Positions 44,446-54,555 of a stretch of DNA of 64,000 bases are shown here, in pieces. Source of the stretch: Flavobacterium selenitireducens. Its GTDB lineage: Bacteria > Bacteroidota > Bacteroidia > Flavobacteriales > Flavobacteriaceae. The translations under genes were made by a program, and so were the position numbers. The notes beneath the pieces are model-generated. The model saw nothing but the letters and a program-made list of their open reading frames with translations, ran no database searches and was not told where the DNA came from. The first letter of the stretch is position 1. Each line of letters opens with the position of its first letter. The stretch is from the NCBI RefSeq assembly GCF_014748335.1, contig NZ_JAAVIY010000008.1, forward strand, positions 119,270-183,269, written 5' to 3'.

Positions 44446-46146
44446 CTACTGTTGGAAAATGACGGTCTTGGTATCGCCCTCCACGACTACTTTTACCAGT
44501 CCGTGCTTGGAAAGGCCTTTCATCGCGGCGTCCCATTTTTTTCCGCTCAAACCGGCTTGTGTTTTTAGCGCATCCAAAGCGAGCGACTTTGTTGTTTTGA
44601 GTATTTCGGAAACCAGTTTTTCTTCGTCTGTCAACTGTACCGCTTTTTTCTCAGGGCGCATTTGCGGGAAAAACAATACCTCCTGTATCGATGCGTTGTC
44701 GGTAAGAAACATGATCAGGCGGTCCATCCCGATTCCCATTCCCGAGGTAGGCGGCATTCCATATTCAAGCGCGCGCAAAAAGTCGTGGTCGATGAATTGT
44801 CCGGCTTCCTCGTCCCCGCGTTCTGCAAGCTGCAATTGGGCTTCGAAGCGTTCGCGTTGGTCGATAGGATCGTTCAATTCCGAATAAGCGTTGGCAATTT
44901 CCTTTCCGCACACCATAAGTTCGAAGCGTTCCGTCAGTTCGGGATTGTCGCGGTGGGATTTGCACAGCGGCGACATTTCTTTCGGGTAATCCGTGATGAA
45001 CGTTGGCTGGATGAAGTTGCCTTCGCATTTGGCTCCGAAGATCTCGTCGATGAGCTTTCCTTTCCCCATTGTTTCGTCGACCTCGATTCCCATCGATCTG
45101 GCGGCTTCGAAAAGTTCCTGTTCCGATTTGCCCGAAATGTCGAATCCTGTGTATTTGATGATCGCATCAGTCATTGTGACCCTGGCGTACGGCGCCTTGA
45201 AATCGACTTCGTGTTCGCCAAACGTCGTTTTGGATGTGCCGTTGACCGCCGTTGCGCAATGTTCGAGTAGGCGTTCAGTAAAATCCATCATCCAGTTGTA
45301 GTCTTTGTAAGCGACGTAGATTTCCATCGCGGTAAATTCCGGATTATGGGTCCTGTCCATGCCTTCGTTGCGGAAGTTTTTCGAAAATTCGTAAACGCCG
45401 TCGAATCCGCCGACGATGAGCCTTTTGAGATAAAGCTCGTTTGCGATCCTCATATATAAAGGAATGTCGAGGGAATTGTGATGCGTCACGAACGGGCGTG
45501 CCGAGGCGCCACCCGGAATCGGTTGCAAAATTGGTGTTTCCACCTCGAGATAACCTTGGTCGTTAAAGAAAGAGCGCATCGCGTTGAACAATTTCGTCCG
45601 CTTGACAAAGGTTTCCTTGACGTGGTCGTTTACGGTGAGGTCGACATAGCGGCGACGGTAGCGTTGTTCGGCATCCGCGAAAGCGTCGTGGATATTTCCA
45701 TCGGCATCGGTCTTGACGACAGGTAGCGGACGAAGCGCCTTGGCAAGCACTTTCAACGATGTGACGTGAACCGAAATTTCCCCGACCTGTGTCTTGAAAA
45801 CTTTTCCGGTTACGCCGATGAAATCGCCTATGTCGAGAAGTTTTTTGAAAATGACATTGTAGGCCGTCTTTTCCTCGTCGTCTGAAATATCGTCCCTGGA
45901 AATATAGACCTGGATGCGGCCTTCGGAATCCTTTAGCTCGGCAAACGATGCTTTGCCCATGATGCGCTTGCCCATGAGGCGTCCGGCAAGGGTAACTTCT
46001 TTGCCGTCGAAAGCGTCGAAATCGTACTGGATTTGTTTGGAAAGCGCCGTTACATTGAAAAGTTCAGCCGGATAAGGCTCAATTCCCATGTTGCGCATTT
46101 CCGTAAGGGCTTCGCGTCTCAGTATTTCCTGTTCTGATAATGCCAT
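44446..46146 (-). CDS. lysS: Lysine--tRNA ligase
   Basis: 566 residues. Class II enzyme: the anticodon-binding OB domain (VTLAGRLMGKRIMGKASFAE) precedes motif 1-3 regions (ARPFVTHHNSLDIPLYMRIA, FRNEGMDRTHNPEFTAMEIY, GMPPTSGMGIGMDRLIMFLT). Roughly 60 extra C-terminal residues (LVSEILKTTKSLALDALKTQ to the end) are absent from the E. coli enzyme and look like a small helical domain; they are usual in flavobacteria. A minus-strand TATCTTTG box at 46177-46170 lies 23 bases upstream. Confidence 0.97.
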   Translation of the reverse strand: MALSEQEILRREALTEMRNMGIEPYPAELFNVTALSKQIQYDFDAFDGKEVTLAGRLMGKRIMGKASFAELKDSEGRIQVYISRDDISDDEEKTAYNVIFKKLLDIGDFIGVTGKVFKTQVGEISVHVTSLKVLAKALRPLPVVKTDADGNIHDAFADAEQRYRRRYVDLTVNDHVKETFVKRTKLFNAMRSFFNDQGYLEVETPILQPIPGGASARPFVTHHNSLDIPLYMRIANELYLKRLIVGGFDGVYEFSKNFRNEGMDRTHNPEFTAMEIYVAYKDYNWMMDFTERLLEHCATAVNGTSKTTFGEHEVDFKAPYARVTMTDAIIKYTGFDISGKSEQELFEAARSMGIEVDETMGKGKLIDEIFGAKCEGNFIQPTFITDYPKEMSPLCKSHRDNPELTERFELMVCGKEIANAYSELNDPIDQRERFEAQLQLAERGDEEAGQFIDHDFLRALEYGMPPTSGMGIGMDRLIMFLTDNASIQEVLFFPQMRPEKKAVQLTDEEKLVSEILKTTKSLALDALKTQAGLSGKKWDAAMKGLSKHGLVKVVVEGDTKTVIFQQ

Positions 46147-46169
46147 TTTACTACGTAATTTTTAGGCGG

Positions 46170-46177
46170 CAAAGATA
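46170..46177 (-). promoter_or_regulatory. -7 box of lysS
   Basis: TATCTTTG on the minus strand, 23 bases before the lysS ATG. The -33 element is poor. The rest of the 246-base gap to lipB holds a GGCGGC/GCCGCC dyad (46226-46250) of unknown role. Confidence 0.55.
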
Positions 46178-46380
46178 GACAATGTCCGGAATTTTTGAAA
46201 CTTAGATTTCTGCTCCCCGTTAAATGGCGGCGATTCGTAAAGTTGCCGCCTTCACCCATCCGAAACATAACGCGATTTCAACCCGTCGCCATACAGAAAA
46301 ACTGTACAAAATCTTAAATTTTTGTCGGTTTGGACAATCTGCAAAATTCGCAACCAAACCCAACTTTGCCGGTTTGTTCG

Positions 46381-46388
46381 TACCTTTG
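46381..46388 (+). promoter_or_regulatory. -7 box 4 nt before the lipB ATG
   Basis: TACCTTTG at 46381-46388, then CCTC, then the lipB ATG at 46393. It places the transcript start at the start codon. No -33 TTG at canonical spacing was found. Confidence 0.55.
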
Positions 46389-46392
46389 CCTC

Positions 46393-47142
46393 ATGAATAA
46401 AAAAGTGATTTTGCAGGAATTGGGTCGCAAGGATTACAAAGAAACCTGGGACTATCAGGAGTCGTTGTTCCAGTCAATCGTCGATGTGAAACTTCGCAAT
46501 AAGAACGAGGGGATGAATCTTGATACGCCCAATTACTTTTTGTATGTCGAACATCCGCATGTTTATACGTTGGGAAAAAGCGGCGATCTTCAAAATTTGC
46601 TTTTGAATGAGGCGCAGCTCGAAGCGAAAGGTGCCACTTTTTATAAAATCAACCGCGGAGGCGACATTACGTATCACGGTCCGGGACAAATCGTCGGGTA
46701 TCCGATCCTCGATCTTGAGAATTTCTTTACCGACATCCACAAATATTTGCGCTTGCTTGAAGAAACGATAATCCTGACTTTGGGCGACTATGGACTCAAA
46801 GGGGAAAGAAGCGAAGGGGAAACCGGTGTGTGGCTCTGCGTTGGAACTCCTTTTGCGAGGAAAATCTGTGCGTTCGGCGTTCGCGCTTCACGTTGGGTAA
46901 CGATGCATGGTTTCGCTTTGAACGTCAATGCGGATTTGGGTTACTTCGACAATATCGTACCTTGCGGGATCCGCGGTAAGGGTGTTACTTCCCTGAATGT
47001 GGAATTAGGCGTTCCGGAAATTGACATGGACGAAGTGAAGTCCAGGATATTGACACATTTCAGTGCGTTATTCTCAGCCGAACTCCTTCAAAACTCAGGT
47101 CCTCCTCAAAATCCAAAGCCAATTGATCGGGCAGAAGCCTGA
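46393..47142 (+). CDS. lipB: Lipoyl(octanoyl) transferase
   Basis: 249 residues from the ATG at 46393, chosen because a TACCTTTG box lies just upstream. Transfers octanoyl from ACP to lipoyl domains. Motifs: [20 protein letters not shown], the catalytic Cys in [14 protein letters not shown], and the Lys after it. The last 28 or so residues lie in an 83-base overlap with rnhB on the other strand, unusual for two core genes. Confidence 0.95.
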   Translation: MNKKVILQELGRKDYKETWDYQESLFQSIVDVKLRNKNEGMNLDTPNYFLYVEHPHVYTLGKSGDLQNLLLNEAQLEAKGATFYKINRGGDITYHGPGQIVGYPILDLENFFTDIHKYLRLLEETIILTLGDYGLKGERSEGETGVWLCVGTPFARKICAFGVRASRWVTMHGFALNVNADLGYFDNIVPCGIRGKGVTSLNVELGVPEIDMDEVKSRILTHFSALFSAELLQNSGPPQNPKPIDRAEA

Positions 47143-47704
47143 ACGAAGTGCGGTGGTATTTGGTAATGCCGTGGTTCCTGATGGCATCGCGGTGCTCTGA
47201 GGTCGGGTAGCCTTTGTTTTGTTTCCAGTTGTACATCGGAAATTCTTCGTGAAGCTGTTCCATATACTCGTCCCGATACGTTTTGGCCAAAATAGAGGCC
47301 GCCGCTATACTCAGGTATTTGCTATCGCCTTTTACGATACAATCGTGCGGTATGTTTCCAACCTTTTTGAAGCGGTTTCCATCTACGATAATATGTAATG
47401 GTGTCGGAGTGAGTTTCAATACGCATTCCTGCATCGCCTTTATTGATGCGTTGAGGATGTTGATTTCGTCAATTATGGTGTGGTCGAGATGCGTTACCGA
47501 AAAACACAGTGCCTGATCCTCAATCATAGGTCGCAAGTATTGCCGTTGTTTCTCGGTCAATTGCTTGGAATCATTGAGCAGGTCGTTGCTGAAGTTGTCA
47601 GGAAGCATGACGGCCGCAGCGGTTACAGGACCGGATAGGCATCCGCGTCCGGCTTCGTCTGTGCCGGCTTCGTGCAAATGATCTGAGAACCTCCTGATTA
47701 ACAT
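47060..47704 (-). CDS. rnhB: Ribonuclease HII
   Basis: 214 residues. Removes ribonucleotides from RNA-DNA hybrids and misincorporated rNMPs. The catalytic carboxylates are visible: Asp-Glu in [14 protein letters not shown], Asp in IIVDGNRF, and the later Asp in AKTYRDEYM. The C-terminus ([19 protein letters not shown]) reads through the 3' end of lipB on the other strand for 83 bases. Confidence 0.96.
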   Translation of the reverse strand: MLIRRFSDHLHEAGTDEAGRGCLSGPVTAAAVMLPDNFSNDLLNDSKQLTEKQRQYLRPMIEDQALCFSVTHLDHTIIDEINILNASIKAMQECVLKLTPTPLHIIVDGNRFKKVGNIPHDCIVKGDSKYLSIAAASILAKTYRDEYMEQLHEEFPMYNWKQNKGYPTSEHRDAIRNHGITKYHRTSFRLLPDQLALDFEEDLSFEGVRLRITH

Positions 47705-47901
47705 TAATTTAAAATTTCAGCAAAAATAGAAAAATGACGCAACCTTTCCGAAAAGTTGGCATCTTGGTAACAGTTATTTGCAAAAATGCCACTGTTTGTG
47801 GTCATTTCACTGAAAATAAATAATATTAATCCGAAGTAATATTTGTTTAATTAAGAAATAATTGTGAAGTTTGCGGAATAACTAACTCAAATAAATTTAA
47901 T

Positions 47902-50900
47902 ATGAGATCGAAGTTTAAATGGATTTTTACGCTTGTTTTAGCGTTAACTATGCAGCTTTCTTTTGCTCAGGGAAAGACTGTCACTGGTACGGTTTCTGAT
48001 AATTCAGGTCCGCTTCCGGGTGCCAACGTTGTGGTTAAAGAAACCAAAGCTGGCGTTCAAACTGACGTTGATGGTAAGTATTCCATCAAAGTTGATCAAG
48101 GGCAGACTCTTGTTTTCTCTTTCGTCGGTATGTCCGATCAGGAAGTGAAAGTTGGAGCGAGCAACACGGTCAACGCTAAACTTTCTGAAGGCGGAATCGC
48201 ACTTGGAGAAGTTATCGTTACAGGGGCTTTGGGTATCCAAAAGAAAGCCAATGCGATTACTACAGCTCAACAGGTTGTCAAAAACGACGAGTTGACCAAG
48301 GCGGCGCAGCCAAACGCTGTATTGGCGTTGGTTGGTAAAGTGTCTGGTTTGCAGATCAACACTACAAATAGTGGTGCTAACGCCACTACGCGTGTCGTAC
48401 TTCGTGGTAACCGATCATTGACTGGTGAGAACCAAGCTTTGGTTGTTATCGATAACGCGATCTCTTCGTTGGCGGCTTACCAACAATTGCCTCCGGATAT
48501 GATCGAGAGCGTAAACGTTATTAAAGGTGCTCAGGGAGCTGCTCTTTACGGACAGCAAGGTGGGAACGGTGTAATTGTCGTGACAACTAAAAAAGGAGCA
48601 AAAGGTTCTAAGCCTACCGTTAACCTTACATCATCTATCGATTTTGAAGAGGTTTCATTTGTGCCACAACGTCAGATGCGTTATGGACAAGGCTGGAGCG
48701 GTCAGCATATCAACTATGAAAACGGTGGCTGGGGTGCTGAATTCGACGGCGTGCCAAGACCAACTGGTTTGGCTCAAGCTGACGGAAGCTACATTATGGC
48801 TCCTTACCGAGGCATCAAAGATAATATCAAGGAGTTTTTCCAGACTGGAACCATCATGCAGAACGGTTTGAGTATTGTTGCCGGAGATGAGAATGGTTAT
48901 GCAAGCTTCATCGCTAACCGTCAAAACACGAATTTCGTTGTTGATGGTGATGAGCTAAACAGAAATGCCTTTATTTTCAGGGCAGGTAAAAAATTGGGTA
49001 AATGGAGCATTGACGGAAACGCCAGCTATACATCCCAAAAAGTTGAAACTACTACTTCAGCATTGTACACTGAACTTTTGCAGGCGGCTTCCAATATTCC
49101 TATTGAGCGTTTTGCAAGACCATTCAACCAGTACCACTGGACGTCTTACTACAACAGCCCATATTGGTCTCAAGAGAATATCCGCAACGAGCAACGTCAG
49201 GATCGTTTTCGCGGTGTAATGGAATTGGGATATAAGTTTAACGACAACATCAATGCTCGTTACACCTTTAATATCAATACCATCAATACCAACCAGTTGA
49301 ATTACACAAATGGTTATACGGATCAGTTGCAAATCGGAGGTGGTAACCATACCGTTGTTTCTACATTTGACGCGACTAACTCTGCTGCGAGAAACATCTA
49401 TGCTGACTTTATCTTGAATTTTGATTACGATCTAACAGAAAAGCTTGGGCTTAAGTTCAACGTCGGTAACAACGTTCAGGACAACTATTTCAGCTCGGTT
49501 TCTGTTGGTGGTGACAACCTTACTGTTCCTGGAGTTTACAACGTAGGTAACGTACAAGGTATTCCGCGTGCCACCAATGAGCGTACGCGTATCCGTACAG
49601 CTGCTTTGTTTGCCAACGTCGATTTGGATTACGGAAACTTCTTGTTCCTCAACTTGACGGCACGTAATGACTGGACATCTCGTTTGGACGAATCTGAGAA
49701 CAACTTCTTTTATCCATCGGCTGGTTTGTCTTTCGTTCCGACCGAAGCATTCGAGGCTCTTAAGGACAATCGTATCCTTAACCGTGCGAAAATCTATGCC
49801 AACATCGTAAGAAATGGTAATGACGGTGGTATTGCTTTCGCTGACATCTTTGATAACTATGTTCAAGGTACCGGATATGCGTTTGGCGACCTAAACTCCT
49901 TCATACAAGATCAAAGTGTTTCGTTCCGCTATTTGAGACCGGAGATTTATACAAGTAAGGAAATCGGTATCAACCTTGAATTTTTCGGTGGCCGTTTGAC
50001 GCTTGATGCAGCATACTTCCGTTCTGATAACGAAGATTTGATCACGAACATTGCGCCTTCATTCACATCTGGTCTTACCTCGCTTAGAACTAACATCGGG
50101 GAATCACACGTTACTGGTGGTGAGATCGACTTGGGCTTCACACCTATCGATACTAAAGACTTCGGTAATCTTGGTCTAAAGTGGACAAACCGTTTGAGCT
50201 GGTCTAGAGCGATCACTAAAGTAGATAAGGTAAGCGACCAAGCTGATGAAGTGCCTATCACGAACATCGCTGCAAATGGCGTTGGTGTATTTGCTGTTAA
50301 AGGAGAAGAGTATCCTTTGATCAAAGGTATCGGGTATGAGCGTGACGGAGAAGGTCGTATCATCATTGATGCTGCTACAGGAAATCCTGTCAAGACTACT
50401 GAATACATCAATCTTGGTAAGTCTACTCCAGATTATATCTTGGGATACAATACGTCTTTGCAGTTCAAAGGTTTCCAATTGTCTGCTACAATGGATTACA
50501 GAACAGGTCACCAGTTCTGGTCTGGTACAAAACAATGGATGTCATGGTCAGGTCACTTGTATGACTCAGCCGTTAACGGACGTACAGGATTTGTTTTCCC
50601 TAACTCCGTAACACTTGATGGTTCTGGAAACTCAGTTCCGAATACAAACATCTTGACTGGAGGTACTACTTACGGTAACTACATTTCGTACTACCAGGAT
50701 GAGTATGCGGAAACTGCTGAAAACTTTGTTTTGGACGCTACTGCATTTAAAGTTCGTGAGTTGTCTTTGAGCTATTCTTTCCAAAAAGAAACATTGGACC
50801 GTTTGGGTCTTGCACAATTGAGATTGGGAGTTAACGCGCGTAACCCGTTTATCGTACTTCCTAAAGAGAATCGTAATTATAGTGATCCTGAGCAAACAAG

Positions 50901-50988
50901 ATCGTCTGGAAATGACATCGGTCTTGCTGTACCAGGTCAATATCCTAACACAAGAACTTACGGTTTCTCTATTAACGTAACATTCTAA
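47902..50988 (+). CDS. SusC/RagA family TonB-linked outer-membrane protein
   Basis: 1028 residues. A signal peptide (QLSFAQ) is followed by a carboxypeptidase-regulatory-like domain (VTGTVSDNSGPLPGANVVVK), a plug domain (NAVLALVGKVSGLQI, VVLRGNRSLTGENQALVVID) and the barrel ending in FSINVTF. With the SusD gene 10 bases downstream it forms the usual nutrient-import pair. No sugar-cleaving enzyme is in the operon, so the substrate cannot be named. Codon use (CGT, GGT, GTT, AAC, CTT) differs sharply from the CGC/CTC-rich neighbours, as in highly expressed genes. Confidence 0.95.
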   Translation: MRSKFKWIFTLVLALTMQLSFAQGKTVTGTVSDNSGPLPGANVVVKETKAGVQTDVDGKYSIKVDQGQTLVFSFVGMSDQEVKVGASNTVNAKLSEGGIALGEVIVTGALGIQKKANAITTAQQVVKNDELTKAAQPNAVLALVGKVSGLQINTTNSGANATTRVVLRGNRSLTGENQALVVIDNAISSLAAYQQLPPDMIESVNVIKGAQGAALYGQQGGNGVIVVTTKKGAKGSKPTVNLTSSIDFEEVSFVPQRQMRYGQGWSGQHINYENGGWGAEFDGVPRPTGLAQADGSYIMAPYRGIKDNIKEFFQTGTIMQNGLSIVAGDENGYASFIANRQNTNFVVDGDELNRNAFIFRAGKKLGKWSIDGNASYTSQKVETTTSALYTELLQAASNIPIERFARPFNQYHWTSYYNSPYWSQENIRNEQRQDRFRGVMELGYKFNDNINARYTFNINTINTNQLNYTNGYTDQLQIGGGNHTVVSTFDATNSAARNIYADFILNFDYDLTEKLGLKFNVGNNVQDNYFSSVSVGGDNLTVPGVYNVGNVQGIPRATNERTRIRTAALFANVDLDYGNFLFLNLTARNDWTSRLDESENNFFYPSAGLSFVPTEAFEALKDNRILNRAKIYANIVRNGNDGGIAFADIFDNYVQGTGYAFGDLNSFIQDQSVSFRYLRPEIYTSKEIGINLEFFGGRLTLDAAYFRSDNEDLITNIAPSFTSGLTSLRTNIGESHVTGGEIDLGFTPIDTKDFGNLGLKWTNRLSWSRAITKVDKVSDQADEVPITNIAANGVGVFAVKGEEYPLIKGIGYERDGEGRIIIDAATGNPVKTTEYINLGKSTPDYILGYNTSLQFKGFQLSATMDYRTGHQFWSGTKQWMSWSGHLYDSAVNGRTGFVFPNSVTLDGSGNSVPNTNILTGGTTYGNYISYYQDEYAETAENFVLDATAFKVRELSLSYSFQKETLDRLGLAQLRLGVNARNPFIVLPKENRNYSDPEQTRSSGNDIGLAVPGQYPNTRTYGFSINVTF

Positions 50989-50998
50989 TAAAAACGCA

Positions 50999-52510
50999 AT
51001 GAAAAAATTAAAATATATAGTTCCTGCTTTAGCTTTCGCATTTTTCTCTTGCGAAGACTATCTCGACGTGAACTCTCCTGTTGATAACCCTACAGGAGAC
51101 CAGGTTACTCCAAACCTGTCATTGTCTGCGGCTCAAACCCAGACCTACCGAACACTGGCCCGTACAGGAAACCAATTCGGAAACTTGTTTTTGAACAACT
51201 GGGGATATAACGTAAACGCATTCGCAGTAACAAACCCGGAGGAATTCTCTTTGTCTCTTACGAATAACACGTATGCAGGTATTTGGGACGGACTCTACGT
51301 GAACACGGCGAACTTTACCAACATTATCGAGCACCCGGCTGCTAATTACGAGAATCACAAAGCAATCGCTAAAATCCTAAAGGCTTTTTACTTCCAGTAT
51401 CTTGTCGATTTGTACGGTGATATTCCTTACACGGAAGCTCACAAAGGAAGTAACAACCTTACTCCTGAATACGATGACGACCAAGCGATATACCGTGACT
51501 TGGTAGTTCAAATCGAGGACGCGATCAATACGATCGACAACCCGGTTTCTGCTACAATTCAAGTTGGTGCGGAAGATGTCATTTTTGGAGGTAACATGGG
51601 CGCTTGGAAAACATTCGCCAACACATTGAAATTGCGTATCCTCTTGCGTCAGTCAGAAATGACGGATGGCGAAACTACCGCTTACCTTGCTCAGGAGTTT
51701 TCTGAACTACAGGATGCGACGTTCCTAACGACTGATGCTACGATCAATCCAGGGTATTCAAACTCGAATGTTGAGCAAATGAACCCTTACTACAACTTGT
51801 GGCGCGATATCAACGGTGAGCCAACTAACTTCTATCGTCAGTTTGCAGCGTCTCGCTATTTCGTAGATAACTTGAATGATGCCAGTGCTCCGGACCCACG
51901 TAGAAGCAGAATTTTTACGCTAATTGGAGGTAACGTAGTTGGTGTTCTTCAGGGTGATAGTTCAGCTACCAACGGTGGAACTGCGCCTAACCCAATTTCC
52001 CAGTTCGGACCGGCTGCTACATCAAGCGCTGCAATGGACGGATACATGATGTTGGCTGCAGAAAGCTATTTGTTGCAATCTGAGGCTGCATTGAGAGGTT
52101 TCATTCCTGGTGATGCTGGAGCTTTGTTTAATCTTGGAGTTGCTGCATCTTTCAACCAAATGGCTGTTGCGCCTGGAACTTACATCAGCAGTATTTCCGG
52201 TATCCCTAACAAAGGCTTCAACGTAGGATTTACACAAGAGCAAAACCTAAGAGCCATCATGTACCAAAAGAACGTTGCGCTAACACATGTTAACGCGATG
52301 GAAGTATTCATCGAATACACACGTACAGGATTCATCGACGAAATTCCTCTAGCTGGAACAGGAGTGCCAAACGGTCAGATTCCTCCAAGAGCAAACAGAA
52401 TGAGAAGATTGTTGTACCCGAACTCTGAAATCGTGGGTAACTCTGCAAATGTACCGCCTCTATCTTTGGACGCGATATTCACGCAAGGTCCGTTTTGGTT
52501 CGTAGATTAA
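50999..52510 (+). CDS. SusD/RagB family lipoprotein
   Basis: 503 residues. Lipoprotein signal (AFFSC, then EDYLDVNSPVDNPTG), an N-terminal TPR-like region with NKAIAKILKAFYFQYLVDLY-type helix (here HKAIAKILKAFYFQYLVDLY), then GDIPYTEA, typical of SusD. It caps the SusC pore at the cell surface. Its codon use matches the susC gene, and the two are spaced by 10 bases. Confidence 0.95.
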   Translation: MKKLKYIVPALAFAFFSCEDYLDVNSPVDNPTGDQVTPNLSLSAAQTQTYRTLARTGNQFGNLFLNNWGYNVNAFAVTNPEEFSLSLTNNTYAGIWDGLYVNTANFTNIIEHPAANYENHKAIAKILKAFYFQYLVDLYGDIPYTEAHKGSNNLTPEYDDDQAIYRDLVVQIEDAINTIDNPVSATIQVGAEDVIFGGNMGAWKTFANTLKLRILLRQSEMTDGETTAYLAQEFSELQDATFLTTDATINPGYSNSNVEQMNPYYNLWRDINGEPTNFYRQFAASRYFVDNLNDASAPDPRRSRIFTLIGGNVVGVLQGDSSATNGGTAPNPISQFGPAATSSAAMDGYMMLAAESYLLQSEAALRGFIPGDAGALFNLGVAASFNQMAVAPGTYISSISGIPNKGFNVGFTQEQNLRAIMYQKNVALTHVNAMEVFIEYTRTGFIDEIPLAGTGVPNGQIPPRANRMRRLLYPNSEIVGNSANVPPLSLDAIFTQGPFWFVD

Positions 52511-52529
52511 TATAAAAAAATTGATAAAG

Positions 52530-53405
52530 ATGAAAAAGTTATTAGCATTGGCAATTGTAATGGCGGGAGCTATTGCATGTTCGGATGACGATCTACCACT
52601 AGGTCCTAATCTTCAGCCGGATGATCAGTTTATTGTTGGATTCCCATCTAGTTCCGCTACGTTCAGCTATTTTGCTGATGAAGGTCCGGTTCAACGCGAA
52701 GTGCCAATTGTGTTGATTGGCGGAAACGAAGGTAACCCTTCAGATGAGCCGCTTGTTATCAATTGGCGTGTTGTTCCGGGAACAGAACCGGGTGGATCTA
52801 CTGCAACTGAAGGGTTGGAGTACGATTTGCCGGATGCTACAGGAACCATTTCAATTCCTGCGGGACAGAACTTCACTCAATTCCCTGTCATTATCAACAC
52901 AGGTGATTTGAACGCTGACGTTTCGACTCGACTTGTAATTGAACTTACGCAGGTTTCGGGAGACGGAAATATCGTTTCTTACAACAACAGGCTTGTTACG
53001 GTAAACTTTGTAGGATGTTTGGCTGACCTTGAAGGAAATTACAATGTAAGTACATTGAGAGAGTCTACAGGGCAGGTTCTTAACCAAACTGATCAGCAAA
53101 TTGATGAGGTAGATGTCAACTATTTCGTAACTGAGAATACAGCGACTTTGACGCCTAACCAGATTGCAGGACCTCAAGGTTTCAACTTTGAAGTATTGTG
53201 CGGTGAGATTACGGTTCCATCACAGGGATTGTTCCAAGGCGCTTATCCTAACAACGTGGTTGGTGTGCCTTTCGACTCAGGCGAATTTGCTGGTCTTCAA
53301 GGTGTTGTAATGAGTGACAACCAATTCAAAATCCGTTATCAGGTTAACTATGGTGGAGCTACCGGTATCGTTACTGTTGTGAGCACTTACACTAGAGCCG
53401 ACTAA
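52530..53405 (+). CDS. SusCD-associated lipoprotein
   Basis: 291 residues from the ATG at 52530. Lipoprotein signal (AGAIAC, then SDDDLPLG). Two strand-rich parts follow: an Ig- or Calx-beta-like one (FSYFADEGPVQREVPIVLIG) and a C-terminal one with CLADLEGNYNVSTLRES. It is 19 bases behind susD and keeps the same codon style. Such lipoproteins often bind substrate on the surface, by analogy only. Confidence 0.8.
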   Translation: MKKLLALAIVMAGAIACSDDDLPLGPNLQPDDQFIVGFPSSSATFSYFADEGPVQREVPIVLIGGNEGNPSDEPLVINWRVVPGTEPGGSTATEGLEYDLPDATGTISIPAGQNFTQFPVIINTGDLNADVSTRLVIELTQVSGDGNIVSYNNRLVTVNFVGCLADLEGNYNVSTLRESTGQVLNQTDQQIDEVDVNYFVTENTATLTPNQIAGPQGFNFEVLCGEITVPSQGLFQGAYPNNVVGVPFDSGEFAGLQGVVMSDNQFKIRYQVNYGGATGIVTVVSTYTRAD

Positions 53406-53422
53406 TAAATAATAATAAAGAA

Positions 53423-54454
53423 ATGAAAAAAATATTAGGATATAAATTCATGTTCGCAGCTGCATTGCTGATGTCGTTGGCTTCTTGTAACGACGATGAC
53501 AATGCGACTGAGACGATGCGTACGGAAAAAGCAAACGTCACGTTTACCGTTTCTTCTACAAATGTAGTTGAAGGCCAACCGATCGAAATCACGATGACGA
53601 CGGACCGCGCCCTTAAGAATGCAATGGAGTTCAAACTTTCCGTGTTGTCTACCGCTTCAGGTAACTTCCGTGAGTTTACTGTTCCTGCTGGAACTGAGAC
53701 CACTCCAGATTCGGGATTCGGATTGATCGGATACCAAATCACGATGCCAGCTTACACGACCACTTACACTTTCACAATTGTTCCGGATGTTGATTTTGAC
53801 ATCGAAGGAACTGAGGTTTTCAACTTCCGTTTGGAAGAAGAAGGAAATTCGAGAGGCCTTATTGCTGAGGCTAACAGAAATTTCACCGTAAATGTCGCGG
53901 ACTATGTTAGTTCGGATGTAGGTGTCGAATTGGTTTGGGATGGAAGCACTGCTAACTGGTTCGGAACTATCGAGCCGGGTACTTATCTCGGAGCTGATGG
54001 CGAACGTCACGATCTTACTGCGTTTGACTTCGACATCTATGTATTCGACGGATCTGGAACCACGGAGGTTACGGAGTTTGCGGGTGCTACTTCAAACTCT
54101 CCGGAGTCAGTAATTATTCCTTCAACACTTCCTGATGGTGAGTACCTGATCATCGCAGATTTCTATGATGCTCCTGGAGATGAGGCTCAGCCTTTCGCTC
54201 TCGACGTTACGATGAACATCACGAAGTTTGGTGTATGGTCTGTTTCTTTGCCGCTCGAGTACATGTCTGACGGCGGAACTTCGGCTGCTGCCGGTGGATT
54301 GGGTGACGGTGTTTTGATTCCGGCTATCCTTATCAAAACAGGAACTACTTACGAACTGTTGGATGCAGACACGAATGAAACTCTTGCTCAAGGCCGCATG
54401 GCAAGCGTGAGAAGTAAAATCGCTGCAAACAAATTGGCTAAAGGAAGAAAGTAA
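53423..54454 (+). CDS. SusCD-associated lipoprotein with Calx-beta-like region
   Basis: 343 residues. Lipoprotein signal (MSLASC, then NDDDNATET), then a Calx-beta-like segment (TFTVSSTNVVEGQPIEITMT, FTIVPDVDFDIEGTEVFNFR) and a second domain with DLTAFDFDIYVFDGSG and ADFYDAPGDEAQPFALDV. The end is basic (KIAANKLAKGRK). It is the last gene of the susCD operon, 17 bases after its neighbour, with a strong terminator. Confidence 0.8.
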   Translation: MKKILGYKFMFAAALLMSLASCNDDDNATETMRTEKANVTFTVSSTNVVEGQPIEITMTTDRALKNAMEFKLSVLSTASGNFREFTVPAGTETTPDSGFGLIGYQITMPAYTTTYTFTIVPDVDFDIEGTEVFNFRLEEEGNSRGLIAEANRNFTVNVADYVSSDVGVELVWDGSTANWFGTIEPGTYLGADGERHDLTAFDFDIYVFDGSGTTEVTEFAGATSNSPESVIIPSTLPDGEYLIIADFYDAPGDEAQPFALDVTMNITKFGVWSVSLPLEYMSDGGTSAAAGGLGDGVLIPAILIKTGTTYELLDADTNETLAQGRMASVRSKIAANKLAKGRK

Positions 54455-54477
54455 TCTTCGTTAGCAATTAATATAAA

Positions 54478-54504
54478 GGCTGTCAGTAATGACAGCCTTT
54501 TTTT
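54478..54504 (+). terminator. Terminator of the susCD operon
   Basis: GGCTGTCA and TGACAGCC pair perfectly around GTAA and are followed by seven T. Confidence 0.92.
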
Positions 54505-54530
54505 ATTATGGCATTAAGAAATCCTTTGTG

Positions 54531-54538
54531 TATTTTTA
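54531..54538 (+). promoter_or_regulatory. -7-like box of the porin gene
   Basis: TATTTTTA, 17 bases before the ATG at 54556. It argues that the in-frame ATG at 54508 lies upstream of the transcript. Confidence 0.45.
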
Positions 54539-54555
54539 CGGCTCAAAATGAATGG

